DNA from: Cristatella mucedo
Lineage: Eukaryota > Bryozoa > Phylactolaemata > Cristatellidae
Direction of reading: 5' to 3'
Assembly (NCBI GenBank): GCA_009760855.2
Contig: WPIO01000028.1
Span: forward strand, 1,004,501-1,068,500
Length of the DNA stretch: 64,000 nt
Both the position numbers and the translations under genes were made by a program. Numbering within the stretch: the first letter of the stretch is position 1; every line of letters starts with the position of its first letter. Below are positions 44,246 through 55,784 of the stretch, piece after piece. The notes under the pieces are model-generated. The model saw only the letters and a program-made list of their open reading frames with translations. It had not been told where the DNA came from and did no database searches.

Positions 44246-44749
44246 CCAGCCAAACAATTTTAGAACGTTTGAGTCATGTAGTGCCAAGTGTTCTGCATAT
44301 TTTGAGAAGTTTAGCGTGCGAGTATCCTACATAGCTACGAATCAGTCGACTGTTCAGTATTCTGTTGCTTTAGGAGCGCTTTACGTATGCTATAAATGAA
44401 AGTTTATAAATGAAAGTTTGCTATATGAGGCTTGTGATTTTCATCTAGCATGAACTGTAAGCACTGCAAGCACAGAAATGGGGGGGGGGGTTGGAGGAGG
44501 TTCGATCAGCACATGGAATGGCATTATTGCAAAAGACTCCACGCGGCTCTCTTTTTTACTCACTTTGCTTGAGGTTACCGCAGATAGGAGCGCTGAAGAA
44601 GCGTCACAGGGCCCCCTTGATCTATCAGTAGAGGCACACATTTCTGTGTGCCATTGTTGGTTTTGCATGCTCCTGCTCAGTTGGGCGTTCGTGGCAATGA
44701 ACTCGGCAGCTGTGTGTCGGTAGATTAATGAAGAGTAAAAATGTTAGTG
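44246..44749. other. no feature recognised
   Basis: An ATAAATGAAAGTTTRYT direct repeat near 44391-44420 and a run of nine to ten G at 44480. Frames on both strands (44441-44723) lack support. Confidence 0.4.
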
Positions 44750-44862
44750 GCTTTCATCCTCACTTGCAGCCAACGGCAATAAAGGATTGTCTGCTGTAGA
44801 GCTTGAACCTACGAGTCGGGTTATGAAGTTCAAGTACCTTAATGAGCAGCAATGCTCAGCTG
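44750..44862 (-). mobile_element. SINE family B, antisense fragment
   Basis: CACTTGCAGCCAACGGCAAT then AAAGGATTGTCTGCTGTAGA and a decayed box B (GTAGGTTCAAGCTC on the minus strand) identify the 5' half of the family. Confidence 0.65.
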
Positions 44863-45039
44863 TATTTGGGTGATTAAGCTTTTCTTTGCCAATGCTTCAA
44901 GCTTCCCCTCATGGCCTGGACTTTCTCAGAGGTGTACATCAAGAACTTTCTCGAATGGTTTAGCTAGTTTTTTGCTTGGCGAATGCAAATTTGCTTCCAA
45001 AATGAGCACTTAGATCATGAACATATAGCAACTGTTTGA

Positions 45040-45190
45040 AGAGCTAATAATAATGATAATAATGATAATAATAATAATAATAATAATAATGTACTTGATA
45101 AAGCACCCTCAAAGAACTCAATCTCTCTCTAGGTGCTTTGCATTTTCTGCAAAGGAAACACGGTCGAATGGTGAGTGGTGTCATGCTTGA
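45040..45190 (-). mobile_element. LINE family A 3' end, antisense
   Basis: A long ATT/ATA-rich tail (AATAATAATAATAATAATAA), GTACTTGATAAAGCACCCTC, the hairpin, and TGCAAAGGAAACACGGTCGA. Only about 100 bases of LINE remain. Confidence 0.85.
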
Positions 45191-45621
45191 TAAACAGCAC
45201 GAATATCGCTTTCTCTCGATTCCAGTTGTGTGCAGAGTCCAACAGCAAGCTTAAGGCTAACTGCTTCAGCGAACCGTATTATTTGCACATTGATCAAAAG
45301 CCGATAAGTTCTTCTGGTTGTGCGTGTATTTGGTTTCGTGTGTCTTGCCAGAGTCATTTTTGGCAGTACCTGAAATGCTTTTGTATGTTTCCTTCGGTGT
45401 AGTGCTTTCAGTAGATATTGCTTTAAACGCTTCTTTCGAGCCGAGTGTTTTTTCCTATCGACAGTAGCAAGAGTCCAAGAGTTTCTCATTAGAGACAAAG
45501 ATCTAGCTAGCTTTTGATGGCACACTGGTTTTTGCAATTTAAAGGGGAGCAGCCTTCTCCATTGCATACAAAAGTTTGCGAGCCACCTACGCTGGCTAGC
45601 CGGCGATTGATGACATAACAT
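45181..45621 (-). CDS. 146-codon basic ORF, unassigned
   Basis: The frame is strongly basic, e.g. VDRKKHSARKKRLKQYLLKA then LHRRKHTKAF, with a possible donor directly after (TTTCAG then GTACTG at about 45374). ATG is present at 45621. No domain is recognised; a short nuclear or ribosomal-type basic exon, or chance, are both possible. The neighbouring DNA does not belong to a recognised repeat. Confidence 0.28.
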   Translation of the reverse strand: MLCHQSPASQRRWLANFCMQWRRLLPFKLQKPVCHQKLARSLSLMRNSWTLATVDRKKHSARKKRLKQYLLKALHRRKHTKAFQVLPKMTLARHTKPNTRTTRRTYRLLINVQIIRFAEAVSLKLAVGLCTQLESRESDIRAVYQA

Positions 45622-46305
45622 TCATTAAAATGGAGCTGGGCTGGGTATTACACTACTCCCTATGTTCCAAAAAGACTGTTTGGTTGGTTCCCATCCCACC
45701 CGTACCGTGAAGAAGACACGAGAGCCAAGCTACCCCCCTCAGGCTGTCGTGCTACCGGATCAAGTACCCACTACCAGACTCGGAGACCAAGCCAGCTTTG
45801 CGATGCCACTCAGCTTAGCCAAGTGTCTTCTTGAGCCGACACCAGAACCAAGCTACCATCAAGCCATGTTGCACGGGCAAGTGTCTCACCCAACCACACT
45901 CCCCCAGAAGCTGCAGCTCTGCCATGTTTTGAGCTAAGAAATGGTGTTTGCTAATCTGGCTGTCATGGCTAGCTACACAGTAGCCGATTTAGCTGGGTGA
46001 GTGATGACTGCTGCCATTGTTGGCTGCTGGAGCCGAAGTCGCTGCCTTGAGCTTGTGCTATTACTGAGTCAGTCGTCGGGGTTAGTCGTCGGGGTCAATC
46101 GCTGCCCAGATGTACCTGGCCCAGTGCTAGTTATGTCAAAACTGCTGCAGTTGTCGTGAACCTCGGGTGCTGATATCAGAGCCTGGCCTCTTGCAATTGT
46201 CTTGCGCCCTGTAGCATGGCTGCTGCCCATGTCTGTCTCCCCCCCCCAGCATCCTGCAGTGGTCAGCTGCCACTCCCGCATGTATGCACTCACAGCACGA
46301 ACACC
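45622..46305. other. no certain feature
   Basis: An ATG frame at 45662-45937 contains loosely repeated phrases around GAACCAAGCTACC, GAGCCAAGCTACC and GACCAAGCCAGC. A duplicated GTCGTCGGGGTTA/C occurs at 46074-46095. Nothing recognisable. Confidence 0.35.
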
Positions 46306-47456
<1,151 letters not shown>

Positions 47457-48379
47457 TACAAACGAAGGCATCCAGGGAGGCTTGGCTACCACGAGGACAG
47501 GAATGCAGTGGGCACAGCTGCCAAGGCCGACTGCCGATATCCTCATGTTGTCTGTTTTTCTTCCCGAATTCAGGTTTGGAGAGCTGCTACTTATCTTTCG
47601 TTGATTCTTTGACCTCAAGTGGAGTCGCTAAGTCCTGAGGACCTCTCCTAGGATTAGCCTGATTAGAGTGGGGCAAAGTATTTGACACCGTGCACCTGCC
47701 TGTTGACCCATGCCTCCCTGCCCGGTGCTTGCTCTTCCCTTCCCAAACTCAACGGTGTTGAAAAGCCAGCCTCAGCTGAGCACTCAGACCAAACACCGAA
47801 TCGTGGATTCCTGTTTGAATTGTGTGAATATTTGCCTGCCTTTACTCTTACTGACAAGTCGCCTGTTGAGTCGAACTTGCTTCGTCCTCTCGTGGTTAAA
47901 AAGGGGAGGGAGCTGCTTTGGATGTGGCTTTTAGTCCTGATACATTTGGAAAAGAGAAACTGGTTCAGCATAGACATTCGGTTTGCGGACTGTAGCAGGC
48001 TGAAGATGCCTGCTAATAACAGTTAGCTGAGAGGCCAATGCCACTGCAATTCGTATTTGCCTTATTTGCATATTGGCCATATTTGCCAAAGTGGGCATCT
48101 TAGCCAAGGAGTACGGTGCTCGCATTACCTGACCCATGTGCTGGGCGGTGTTCTGAAAACAGTCACTCCACAATCCCCAGCTGCTAACAGGGTGCTAGCT
48201 GCCAAGGCTGTTCTATATCAGCACAGTCTAATGGACTGTACCTCCGTCTGTAATCCACAATGCTGCAAGGATTCAGTGAGTGCTACGTTCGAGTTTTCTA
48301 TGACAAACTCGAAGTCACAGTGGCTTTCGGTGGGCATAAAGTAGCCGGCAGACCTTCTCACGAAGCAAAAAGAAAGTTA
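47457..48379. other. no certain feature
   Basis: A 114-codon plus frame (47682-48026) and a 104-codon minus frame (47663-47977) overlap; neither has a domain. A heavily decayed SINE B-like stretch may lie at about 48095-48220 (GGTGCTCGCATTACC, GCTAGCTGCCAAGGCTGTTC). Confidence 0.35.
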
Positions 48380-48630
48380 AAAGAAGCATAGCCATGTCAG
48401 GAGGTCAAGAGGGCAGTCCAGGTAGTGAGTGGCATGGAATCAGCAGCACAGTCAAGGAAGTTAGTGGCATGGAATTAGCAGTGCAGTCAAGGAAGTTAGT
48501 AGCATGGAATTAGCAGCGCAGTCAAGGAAGTTAGTGGCATGGAATTAGCAGCACAGTCAAGGTAGTGAGTGGCGTGGAATCAGCAGCGTAGGATGAATGG
48601 AAAGGATGCGTCACAGTCGGCAGCAGGAGA
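48380..48630 (+). repeat. repeat copy with a 35-bp minisatellite, five units
   Basis: Five 35-base units at 48414-48588, of the form CAGTCAAGGAAGTTAGTGGC then ATGGAATTAGCAGCG, are flanked by GCATAGCCATGTCAGGAGG and GTCACAGTCGGCAGCAGGAG. The same flanks with a single unit are at 39400-39512. Inner units are more alike than outer ones. Confidence 0.9.
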
Positions 48631-48972
48631 GAGAACGTCGTTGCGTAAGAATTGTGAAAGTGGACTCTACAGTCCAAGATCGGCAGAGCAAAAGTGTGTG
48701 CATCAGCCAACAGTCTATGTGAAAGAATTTAGCAGCTAATTTATTGTCTATTGAGGACCAGGCGACACGAGGAGAGTGAAATCAGTGCAGCAGTGCAGTA
48801 TGAATGGGCCAGCACATGGCGGAGGCCATGTGGGTCAGAGTAAGAGTTCTGCTCTGAACTTGTTGATCAACCGGGAGCCCTCGAAGCTTCTTCAGCAAAA
48901 AAGACACGTGGCTGAACCTCTCGGATTTGTGTCCAACCTTGCAGCCGTATTCATCACCGGCTACAGAGGCTT

Positions 48973-49172
48973 AATGCTGCCACTAACCACACTTGCATGC
49001 TGACCCTGTGCATGTCACCCCTAACCATATTATTCATTTTGTTTGTTTTTCAAGCATGATTTTACTTACTATTTTATTGCATATCACTTTGCAATAAATG
49101 TAAAGCGTGTAGAAAGAGATAAAGTTCTCTGAGGGCGCTTTATCAAGTGCAATATTATTATTATTATTAATG
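48973..49172 (+). mobile_element. LINE family A 3' end
   Basis: TGCTGCCACTAACCACACTT, GCATGCTGACCCTGTGCATG and TCACCCCTAACCATATTATT lead to the hairpin AAAGCGTGTAGAAAGAGATAAAG then TTCTCTGAGGGCGCTTTATC and the ATTATTATTATTATT tail. Confidence 0.9.
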
Positions 49173-49184
49173 ACTTTTTCAGTA

Positions 49185-49935
49185 GCCCAGCTAAAACTGA
49201 ATTATAGTAGTCCAGCCTATACAGTGCCTGTTGAGATATTAAAATTTCTAGCCAGACTGTGGCAGACAATCCCTAATCTTAGAGATGGTTAGCTGTGGAA
49301 GGGGTGTTCCTAATGAAACCTTTAAACGTGAAGCTGTGATCAAAGAGATACCACAATTCCAAGCATATGCCGGCCTCGCTGCAGCATCGCCAATTAGAAG
49401 TGCAGTCTTTCTGTCCAGCCTCATGCTTGATTTTTCCTATGAGCAGGGTTCATTTTTATCATCTTTCAGCTTAAGGAAATTGGCCGACATCCAGGAACAA
49501 ATATTTGCCACTCCGGCACTGGAGTCTATCAGTCTGTAGCCGATTCCAGTGGTTTAAATGACAAGTATGGGTAGGTGTCTTCGGTATAAAAATGAGAGCT
49601 GATCTCTTGACCTGAATCACATACTCCAGAAGCTTGGTGTAAATAGAAAACACAAAAGGACCGAGAAGGGACTGTTTTGTGGCTGGTGAGCTGAATGAGA
49701 AGTGATTGCCACGTGACACGGATTGAACACAATCGGACAGGAGGAATTTATTCGTACCGTGCCGAAGCCTCATCCCCACCAGACCGATGGTTGTTCTCAA
49801 TCGTTCAAGTAGGTTTCCGTAATCAATGGTGTTAAACGCGAAGCTGACAGATCGAGCAGTACCACGGCCGTGACCTCACCGTCATCATTGCTGAGCAGAA
49901 TGTCGTTGGTCACGTGGAAGAAAACAGCTTAAGCG
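49185..49935 (-). mobile_element. CR1/L2-type LINE, diverged RT fragment, antisense
   Basis: The minus strand has VVLLDLSA (motif A, near 49860), LRTTIGLVGMRLRHGTNKFL, QSLLGPFVFSIYTKLLEYVI at about 49670, and WMSANFLKLKDDKNEPCS near 49470, in the order of CR1/L2 reverse transcriptase. The YADD box has decayed. This copy is less like the two main families, so it may be a third. The plus-strand frame at 49285-49539 is its shadow. Confidence 0.75.
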
Positions 49936-50002
49936 GTAATGAGGTCGTTGACTCGGCATTTTTTTTTACGTAATAAAGTGAACGAAACAACGCGATCTTT
50001 GT

Positions 50003-50551
50003 ATGGGTGGGTGGTCGACCCTGATGAAGCTAGTAATCGGCTGGCAGCGCCGCGATCTCGCAATGGTTACTCACTGCCACTGCCGCAGACTTGCCATTCT
50101 AACTCTATTCGCGTTCGCAGACAGCGTGTTCAGAATAACTCCGCAGGACCTGTTTGCCCAATTACTTGCTGGTGAGAGTGCTAATCCTATCTCCTGCCGG
50201 AGGAGAGATGAGAGGCGGGTATGGCCAAAAGGTTTTCTTTTTATTCTCCACTATCTTTCGTTTATTCTAAATGGCCAGCCGAAAGCGACTGCAGTACGTC
50301 GGAATGCAGCTGGTGGGAAGAGGGTCCCTGTGCGCCGCACGCCCGCCGTCGTAAGTAGAGAAACCGGCGTTTTTTTTAGCTACCCCAGAAATGCTAAGCG
50401 TCTCGGTAAACACACGCCCGCGCGTCGATTCGGCGAGCTGCTGCGCATATCGCCGTCGACCCACTCACTATCGGTGGAGCAGTGCTGGCGTCTGGTAAGC
50501 CTCCGTTGGCAGCCTCCTTACCAGTCCGGACACCCCCCTGGGGTGGGATAA
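50003..50551 (+). CDS. 182-codon ORF, unassigned
   Basis: ATG-initiated, in the GC-rich patch. The frame has a hydrophobic stretch (KGFLFILHYLSFILNG) and a basic C-terminal half (KATAVRRNAAGGKRVPVRRT). No domain is recognised. At this GC content a frame of this length may be chance; the region may instead be upstream DNA of the candidate promoter. Confidence 0.2.
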   Translation: MGGWSTLMKLVIGWQRRDLAMVTHCHCRRLAILTLFAFADSVFRITPQDLFAQLLAGESANPISCRRRDERRVWPKGFLFILHYLSFILNGQPKATAVRRNAAGGKRVPVRRTPAVVSRETGVFFSYPRNAKRLGKHTPARRFGELLRISPSTHSLSVEQCWRLVSLRWQPPYQSGHPPGVG

Positions 50552-50874
50552 GTACAGCATTCTCGCGATACGGCTAGCGCCTCGAGCGGGCGGACGACTG
50601 CTGCGTGTGCTGCCGTTCGTCATGGCGTCCTCTGCAGGTACAGAGCGTCTGCTGCGGCAACCTGGGCTAGTTGAAAGCTGTGCGCCCGTATCGCGTGCTC
50701 GCCGTTTTAGGACGCGCGTGCGGCCCTGAAGGCCAGACTTGCCGCACTACCGGCAAGATGCGACTCGCGACGGTGGACGCCGGCCATTATCGGGCGATTT
50801 TTGCCACGGCATTTCTTAGCGCTTGAACGTTTTCGTTGAGTTGCTCTTTTGGCTCCAGCCCCCCCCCCATTCGG

Positions 50875-51087
50875 ATGGCGGATAGCGCCATCCTCGTGGA
50901 ATTATCCGCCGCTATGTGTCAATGTCAGGGAATGCAGTCTTGCGAAATTTGTGGGAAGACACAGGCTGCTAGAGCTCTCTTAAAGCTCGCCAAAAGTAAC
51001 GTTACGTACAGTCCACGCGATCCTAAATGTTCTCCTACGTGCTGCTTCGCTAGCATTATGCCCAGTGGCTACCGGGTTTTTTCTTAA
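50875..51087 (+). CDS. 70-residue Cys-rich small ORF, unassigned
   Basis: The ATG at 50875 opens MADSAILVELSAAMCQCQGM, then QSCEICGKTQAARALLKLAK and NVTYSPRDPKCSPTCCF. Six cysteines in CQC, SCEIC and KCSPTCC could bind metal. It lies about 240 bases beyond the candidate first exon at 50622 in CpG-rich DNA and before an AAAATAATAAGA run. No homologue is recognised, and its coding status rests on length and composition only. Confidence 0.3.
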   Translation: MADSAILVELSAAMCQCQGMQSCEICGKTQAARALLKLAKSNVTYSPRDPKCSPTCCFASIMPSGYRVFS

Positions 51088-51459
51088 AAGAAAATAATAA
51101 GACGTACACGTCTAGGTACTTTTCTAATTCTGGAAAGATGGTAAGGGCTGCAGCGTCAGCTCTCACAAGCACGCAAAGGACAATTCACACGGACCTCCGG
51201 TAATTGCTGTGAGGAGCAGGCGGGGTTTTTAGCTTCTTTTTAAACGTCTAAAGTCAAGAAATTTCGTGAAGTCGGGAGGGAGGGATTTTTCAACTTTATG
51301 GATAAAACTGAAGGCTCAGGCGGTCTCCTAAGGCTTTGAGGTTGGTTAGAGGCTAAACGACGCGAGCCTGAAAAGCAGTTGGCATGATGGAAACCTGATT
51401 AGGAAGAATTTATGATATGCAGCCCAGAGCGAGAGAAAGAATGGACATAAAAACGAGTG

Positions 51460-52240
51460 ACGGAACTTAAAAACAGTAATATTTGCCTAGCGCACACAGA
51501 GAACTTAATTTCTTTATAGGCACTTTACATGTGCTGTAAAGAAGCATGATCAAATGGTTAGCTGTAAATAGGCAGCTCGATAGCGAGGCAATGCAGGTCA
51601 AAGGTGTGAAGCAATGTAATGTGGCAGTTGCAACGTTCACGACAGACAAGCGAAGCTGCAGAATTGTGGACCGTATATAGATGTTTTTATGTACAGACAG
51701 AAGATACCTATTAATAATAATAATATTAGATTTATACAGCGCCCCCAGATAACTGAATCTCTTTCTAGGCTCTTTACAGATGCTGTAATGAGTAATAGTT
51801 CCGGAAGTCGAGACCGGATGTCACTAATTCGAGGACCGTACACAATCTTAATCTAAGCAGGCCGAATTTTCGAAATTGTAGTAGCTGCAAGTAGACAGAC
51901 GACTGTGGATCTGATGTGATCCTTTAATGACTAATAAAAATAATTATAATTATAAGTAGAAAGACTGCCTAATATAGCAATCCTGAGAAGGTCGTTGTGC
52001 AATCGATAGAGTGCTGGCTGTGTGTAGTGATTTATGTCAAAACTTAAACCTAACAAGTAAGCTCTAGTCAGGTTTTAGAGCTAAAGTTGAGCTTACTGCC
52101 ACGAATAGCTCCAGCGTCTTTCATAAGAACGGCAACAGGGGGACCTTTTCAGGACTTGCTGAGGTTCTCCTCATCTAGTGTTGACTTAATGAGTGGCTTA
52201 GCTACACTCTCACCTTCTGCCCTGAAACATAGTCACTGCT
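51460..52240 (-). mobile_element. LINE remnants, antisense, in three blocks
   Basis: Block 1 (51460-51660) has the hairpin GCGCACACAGAGAACTTAAT and AGGCACTTTACATGTGCTG with 3' coding remnants. Block 2 (51705-51830) has AATAATAATAATATTAGATT and a second hairpin (AGCGCCCCCAGATAACTGAATC). Block 3 (51950-52240) has RT-region DNA (GAGAAGGTCGTTGTGCAATC, TCTTTCATAAGAACGGCAAC) that matches the copies at 21662 and 13007. These are at least two insertions. Confidence 0.65.
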
Positions 52241-52791
52241 GATTTGCTAGCCGATGCTGACAGGAAAGAAGCCCTTTCAATTTGCATACATACATTTGAA
52301 CGACAAAATAACCTCTCGTTGCTGGAATTGAAATTTAATGAAAATGAAATTTAAAATTAAAATTCTAATTACGTACCTGCGTCCCCATAAGCAGAAGTCA
52401 GTGCTGATTCACTATCCTGCGTTGATCGATGGAAAGAGGGCCTCTAGGAATACATATTTGAATGGTTATTTGCTCTCATAATTGAAAATTTAGTTTCGTT
52501 AGAAAAAAGAAAACCAAGAAACTACCAATGGTGAGAAAGTACCAAACTTTGGTAGCAACAGGTCCAGAGAGCAATCTTGCTGCAGTGATAAATGTTACGT
52601 TTAAATTCGTTTGAACATTATTTTGAATATTGTTTCGATTGTCTCAACCATATAAATACTTGGCTAGATTAAGAAAGTAATACAAGATTGTTTGTCTGCA
52701 GGGTGGGCTTATGAGTGAGGTCAAAGCACATCCAGACTCGTCGTGCAAAGCGAAGTTTTGAGTTTTCAGTGACGTTTTGCAAGTATAAGGT

Positions 52792-52797
<6 letters not shown>
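52241..52797. other. no feature recognised
   Basis: AT-rich sequence with no coding or repeat signature beyond short A-rich words. Confidence 0.4.
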
Positions 52798-52885
<88 letters not shown>

Positions 52886-52886
52886 T
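52798..52886. repeat. (CA)n(TA)n microsatellite
   Basis: About 37 CA units followed by TATATATATATATTG. A decayed LINE tail (AAAGCACTCTCAGAGAAATC then TTTCTAGGTGC) lies at about 52976-53015. Confidence 0.95.
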
Positions 52887-53019
52887 GTATACCAGCCTAT
52901 ATATTCTATACATTCTATATGTATGTGCAGGCATATGTACATATTAGTATCTATATAATAATAATATACAATTGAAAAGCACTCTCAGAGAAATCAGTCT
53001 TTCTAGGTGCTTTACTCAA

Positions 53020-53478
53020 TTTATGTATGCGTATATATTCAGTTGAAGATATATAATATGATTGTAATCTAGTATGCACCATGTCTAGGAAGGTACATAT
53101 GGGTGTGTATATGTGTTTGTGTGAATATGTAACTTCAGTTTTCGCAACAGGAGGAAAGATCTCATCGCTTCTCAAGAATTTCGGGAGTACATTTGTATGT
53201 CTAGGATGTTCAAAGCAAAAACACCTGTCACTCCCAGTCTTTCATTGAAAGAAAGGAACCGATAGCTGACTGTCCTGGGATAATCTGAGTTCCCTAGGAG
53301 GCTTAAGCTGCTGTAGCAGTTCAGGTTGGCATGAAAGAACTCGGCCGTACCGAACTTGTAAGTCGAATGCCAACAGATAATATCCGCCTATAAAGAGAAC
53401 ATGGCCGAACAATACTAAATTAAAACATTCCGTCGTGATATCTGTGTTATCACAGTCCACTGGCTGATCGTTGACAGA
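53020..53478. other. no feature recognised
   Basis: No repeat or coding signature was recognised. Confidence 0.4.
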
Positions 53479-54200
53479 ATGCAGCCGTCTGCTGCCGTCC
53501 TGGACCATTCATTGAGTGGGGGTCATGTGACACAAAAACCGGCCGATTTTCAAGTGTGTGATTGTATTTGGTCTTCTTGGCAGTCCAAGGAGTGCCGTGC
53601 AAGGGGCTTGCCCACTTCACCGATTGGCTGGTGGCCGAGCCAGTCAGGTAGAAGTATGCCATCCTTTGTGCCGTCATTTCTTTGCTCTCTTTGGCTGCTG
53701 CCTTATTCAGCTCATCAACCGGCTGCTGCTAGCTGCATACCGAGCAAACATTTGGCGAAGAACGGCTTCGGCCAGGGCCAGGGTAGCTGCAGAGCTGCTA
53801 TTGGAGGAGCAGTATCGTGGAAGACGGTTGTGCACGGGCCTATCTTGTGCAGCTGAATGAGCCTCTCAGCCCTGCCCATAATCTGACACAGCGGTTTGTT
53901 CTTAAGTTTAGCCTCGGGCTGCAACAGCTTTCCTGGTCGATCTGTTGCTTCCTGCAGGCCAGCCAATCCTTTGGCTCAGGAATGACAGCAGGTATTGGGG
54001 AGGAAGTGCCCTTTCCGATGAAGAACCGTGAGATGATGGGTGTGGCCATTGCGGCTGCACTCAGCTTACCGAGTAAAAGACTATAGTCATTCATATGATT
54101 CGCTTGTAAATGAACCTAAACGGTATAAGTATGAGTGTGTTCAAGCAGCCACGTGGGCCGGTGAGGCCCATCTGGCTGGCTGCTTGAAGTGTCTTTGCTT
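53479..54200. other. region with several coding-like frames, unassigned
   Basis: The most protein-like is a minus-strand stretch at about 53950-54070, LSAAAMATPIISRFFIGKGT then SSPIPAVIPEPKDWLACR, preceded by CTGAGTGCAG as a possible acceptor. Overlapping plus frames (53479-53856, 53817-54086) also look unbiased. GC is moderate. I cannot name a family or decide the strand. Confidence 0.22.
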
Positions 54201-54204
54201 CAGT

Positions 54205-54352
54205 GTCTCGCTCTGGATTACTTGGCCCAGGGGTGCGTGTGAGGTGCTTGCCTTGAACGCCCTAGGTCACGGGCTCGAGCCCTGCGGCACATGTAAAGCG
54301 CCTGGATGAAGATTTAAGTTCTGTCACGGTGCTGTATGAATGACTTATTTTT
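54205..54352 (+). mobile_element. SINE family A
   Basis: The head TTACTTGGCCCAGGGGTG, box B CGGGCTCGAGCCCTG, AAAGCGCCTGGATGAAGATT and a tail TGAATGACTTATTTTTTC. The second hairpin arm is diverged. Confidence 0.8.
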
Positions 54353-54604
54353 TCTGCTTACCTAGAATATTTAATCCTCCGGCTTACCACCGGCTATTCT
54401 GACTCGGGTCGTTTAACCATGCCTCAAACTGTCATCAAATCCTTCGTAGACCACACCTCCAGTTTGCATGCACACAAAGCCTGGCCTGGGGCTGACAGCC
54501 CGAGCCTTGACATTTTATTGCAAAGATAAAGTCTGTTCCTCACAGCATTTGGTTCACTTATGTGAATTTTTGTGTATTCATGTGTGCTACATTTATTTGT
54601 ATTT

Positions 54605-54798
54605 AATCAATGCTCTGGTTTGGCGCAGGGATAAGGTACACACCTATATAACTTATACCAGGTATATCACCTACTACCTATATTACCTATTATCTATATT
54701 ACCTATACCAGGTCGTGGCTTCGAGCTCTATGGCTTATGTAAATCACCTGAATAGTGATATAACTTCTCTTAGGGTGCTATACAAATGAAATATTTAC
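54605..54798 (+). mobile_element. SINE family A with an internal tandem expansion
   Basis: Between the head (GTTTGGCGCAGGGATAAGGT) and box B (GGCTTCGAGCTC), the anticodon-side segment has grown into about 70 bases of TATTACCTAT- and CTATACCAGGT-like units. The tail (ACTTCTCTTAGGGTGCTATA then CAAATGAAATATTT) is normal. Confidence 0.75.
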
Positions 54799-54837
54799 TG
54801 ATCAGCTCAGATTCTTCCTATCCAACGCATGTGAAGC

Positions 54838-54990
54838 ACCTAAGGTGCTTCCTCTTCAACACCCCGGTCGTGGGTTCGAGTCCTACGGTAGTCGATCCTG
54901 TAACGACCGCTGCAAGTGGTGGTGATAGCCGTGAAGGCTCTTCTGCTGCTACATAAACGAGGCTGTTAAATCAGCTTAACCTTTATTATT
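54838..54990 (+). mobile_element. SINE family B
   Basis: CACCTAAGGTGCTTCC head remnant, box B GGGTTCGAGTCC, GCAAGTGGTGGTGATAGCCG, AAGGCTCTTCTGCTGCTACA and TTAAATCAGCTTAACCTTTA. Confidence 0.85.
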
Positions 54991-55074
54991 TATTTAGATA
55001 GAGATTTAGCTCTTACAGAGCTCGATACAAGCACTTAATTATTTTTTAGTATGTGAGTGATGTGTGGGCATGAA

Positions 55075-55324
55075 CAGTGGCAGAACTATGTGGCAGGAGA
55101 TATCCTCCTACAGCAGGGAACTGACGTCTATTTCTAGGGCCTGCCCGACCAACTCCGAAAACGAAATTATGTCTTAATTAAACTCGACGAGCAACCGCCA
55201 AGTTTGTGGTGAACAAACACTGATTTTGCACTATAATGTTGAATTAATCACGGGTCTAGCCCTATTTAAATGAACATTTTTCAGGTCTTGCCCCCACTAG
55301 ATGAAAATCTTGGTTCTGACACTG
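55075..55324 (-). mobile_element. hAT-like MITE, copy 3, with perfect 8-bp target duplication
   Basis: The element begins CAGTGGCAGAACT and ends GGTTCTGACACTG, and is flanked on both sides by GGCATGAA (55067-55074 and 55325-55332), an exact 8-bp duplication. Read on the minus strand it starts CAGTGTCAGAACCAAGATTT and shares TCATCTAGTGGGGGCAAGAC with copy 2. The 250-base length without a frame marks it as non-autonomous. Eight-base duplications and CAGTG ends are typical of hAT elements. Confidence 0.92.
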
Positions 55325-55332
55325 GGCATGAA

Positions 55333-55645
55333 TGTATCTCGCAAACGTGTCTGCATTTGAAGACAGCATTTCATTTAGCTCTGCCATAGCTCACTGGCAT
55401 ATCGCAGAGCTCTGGTCGGTAAAGGAAGAAAGCATTGCAGCCTGTCGAGTTTAAGCATTTTGCATCTGGCAACAGAGTCAGCCGGTCATTTACCACTCGA
55501 GTGGTCTTTTTACAGCATACTCAAAGTGCTGGCTGCTTTCCCCAAGATTATGGGGCCCACAATTAGAAAGGTATGCGTACCCCCTGAGAGGTATACTCAG
55601 GAACAGGCCAAGATGGGGGAGGGAAGTCAAATCTTGGATCTTGCC
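55333..55645. other. probable 3' flank or UTR of the next feature
   Basis: No repeat was recognised. If the minus-strand exon at 55646 is a last exon, this is its 3' untranslated region; no AATAAA on the minus strand was clearly placed. Confidence 0.3.
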
Positions 55646-55784
55646 TCAGGTGGTCAATCGTTTGAATGCCGTCTGGCATGCCCTTTCTGGGTCAGTCGCA
55701 AGGAACTCGGGCTTTTCTAGTTTCTTCTTCGGGGCACGTTCGAACGACATTAGAAATGTTTTTGACATTTGGTCTTTTCTGTTG
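55646..55784 (-). CDS. candidate last coding exon, unknown protein
   Basis: The acceptor AACAGTTATTTCCAG is followed by one base of a split codon and then NRKDQMSKTFLMSFERAPKK, KLEKPEFLATDPERACQTAF, KRLTT and a TGA stop. The charged, balanced composition and the clean acceptor suggest the C-terminus of a real protein. Minus-strand frames at 56009-56389 and 56317-56607 could hold earlier exons (e.g. ESPAFMQQQSSEQLLLCDDP), but no phase-consistent join was found. No family is recognised. Confidence 0.36.

Larger units (their letters stand above)
49960..51100. promoter_or_regulatory. GC- and CpG-rich patch, candidate promoter
   Basis: About 1.1 kb is richer in CpG than its flanks. It holds TCTCGCGATA at 50561-50570, close to the TCTCGCGAGA element known from animal housekeeping promoters, 51 bases before an ATG at 50622 (CATGGCGTCCTCTGCAG then GTACAG), a six-codon candidate first exon MASSA. 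The three pieces fit a promoter with a short first coding exon, but the next exon was not found. Confidence 0.4.

Noticed and set aside
49285-49539. 84-codon plus-strand ORF
   Set aside because: It lies antisense to a recognisable LINE reverse transcriptase fragment (WMSANFLKL on the minus strand).
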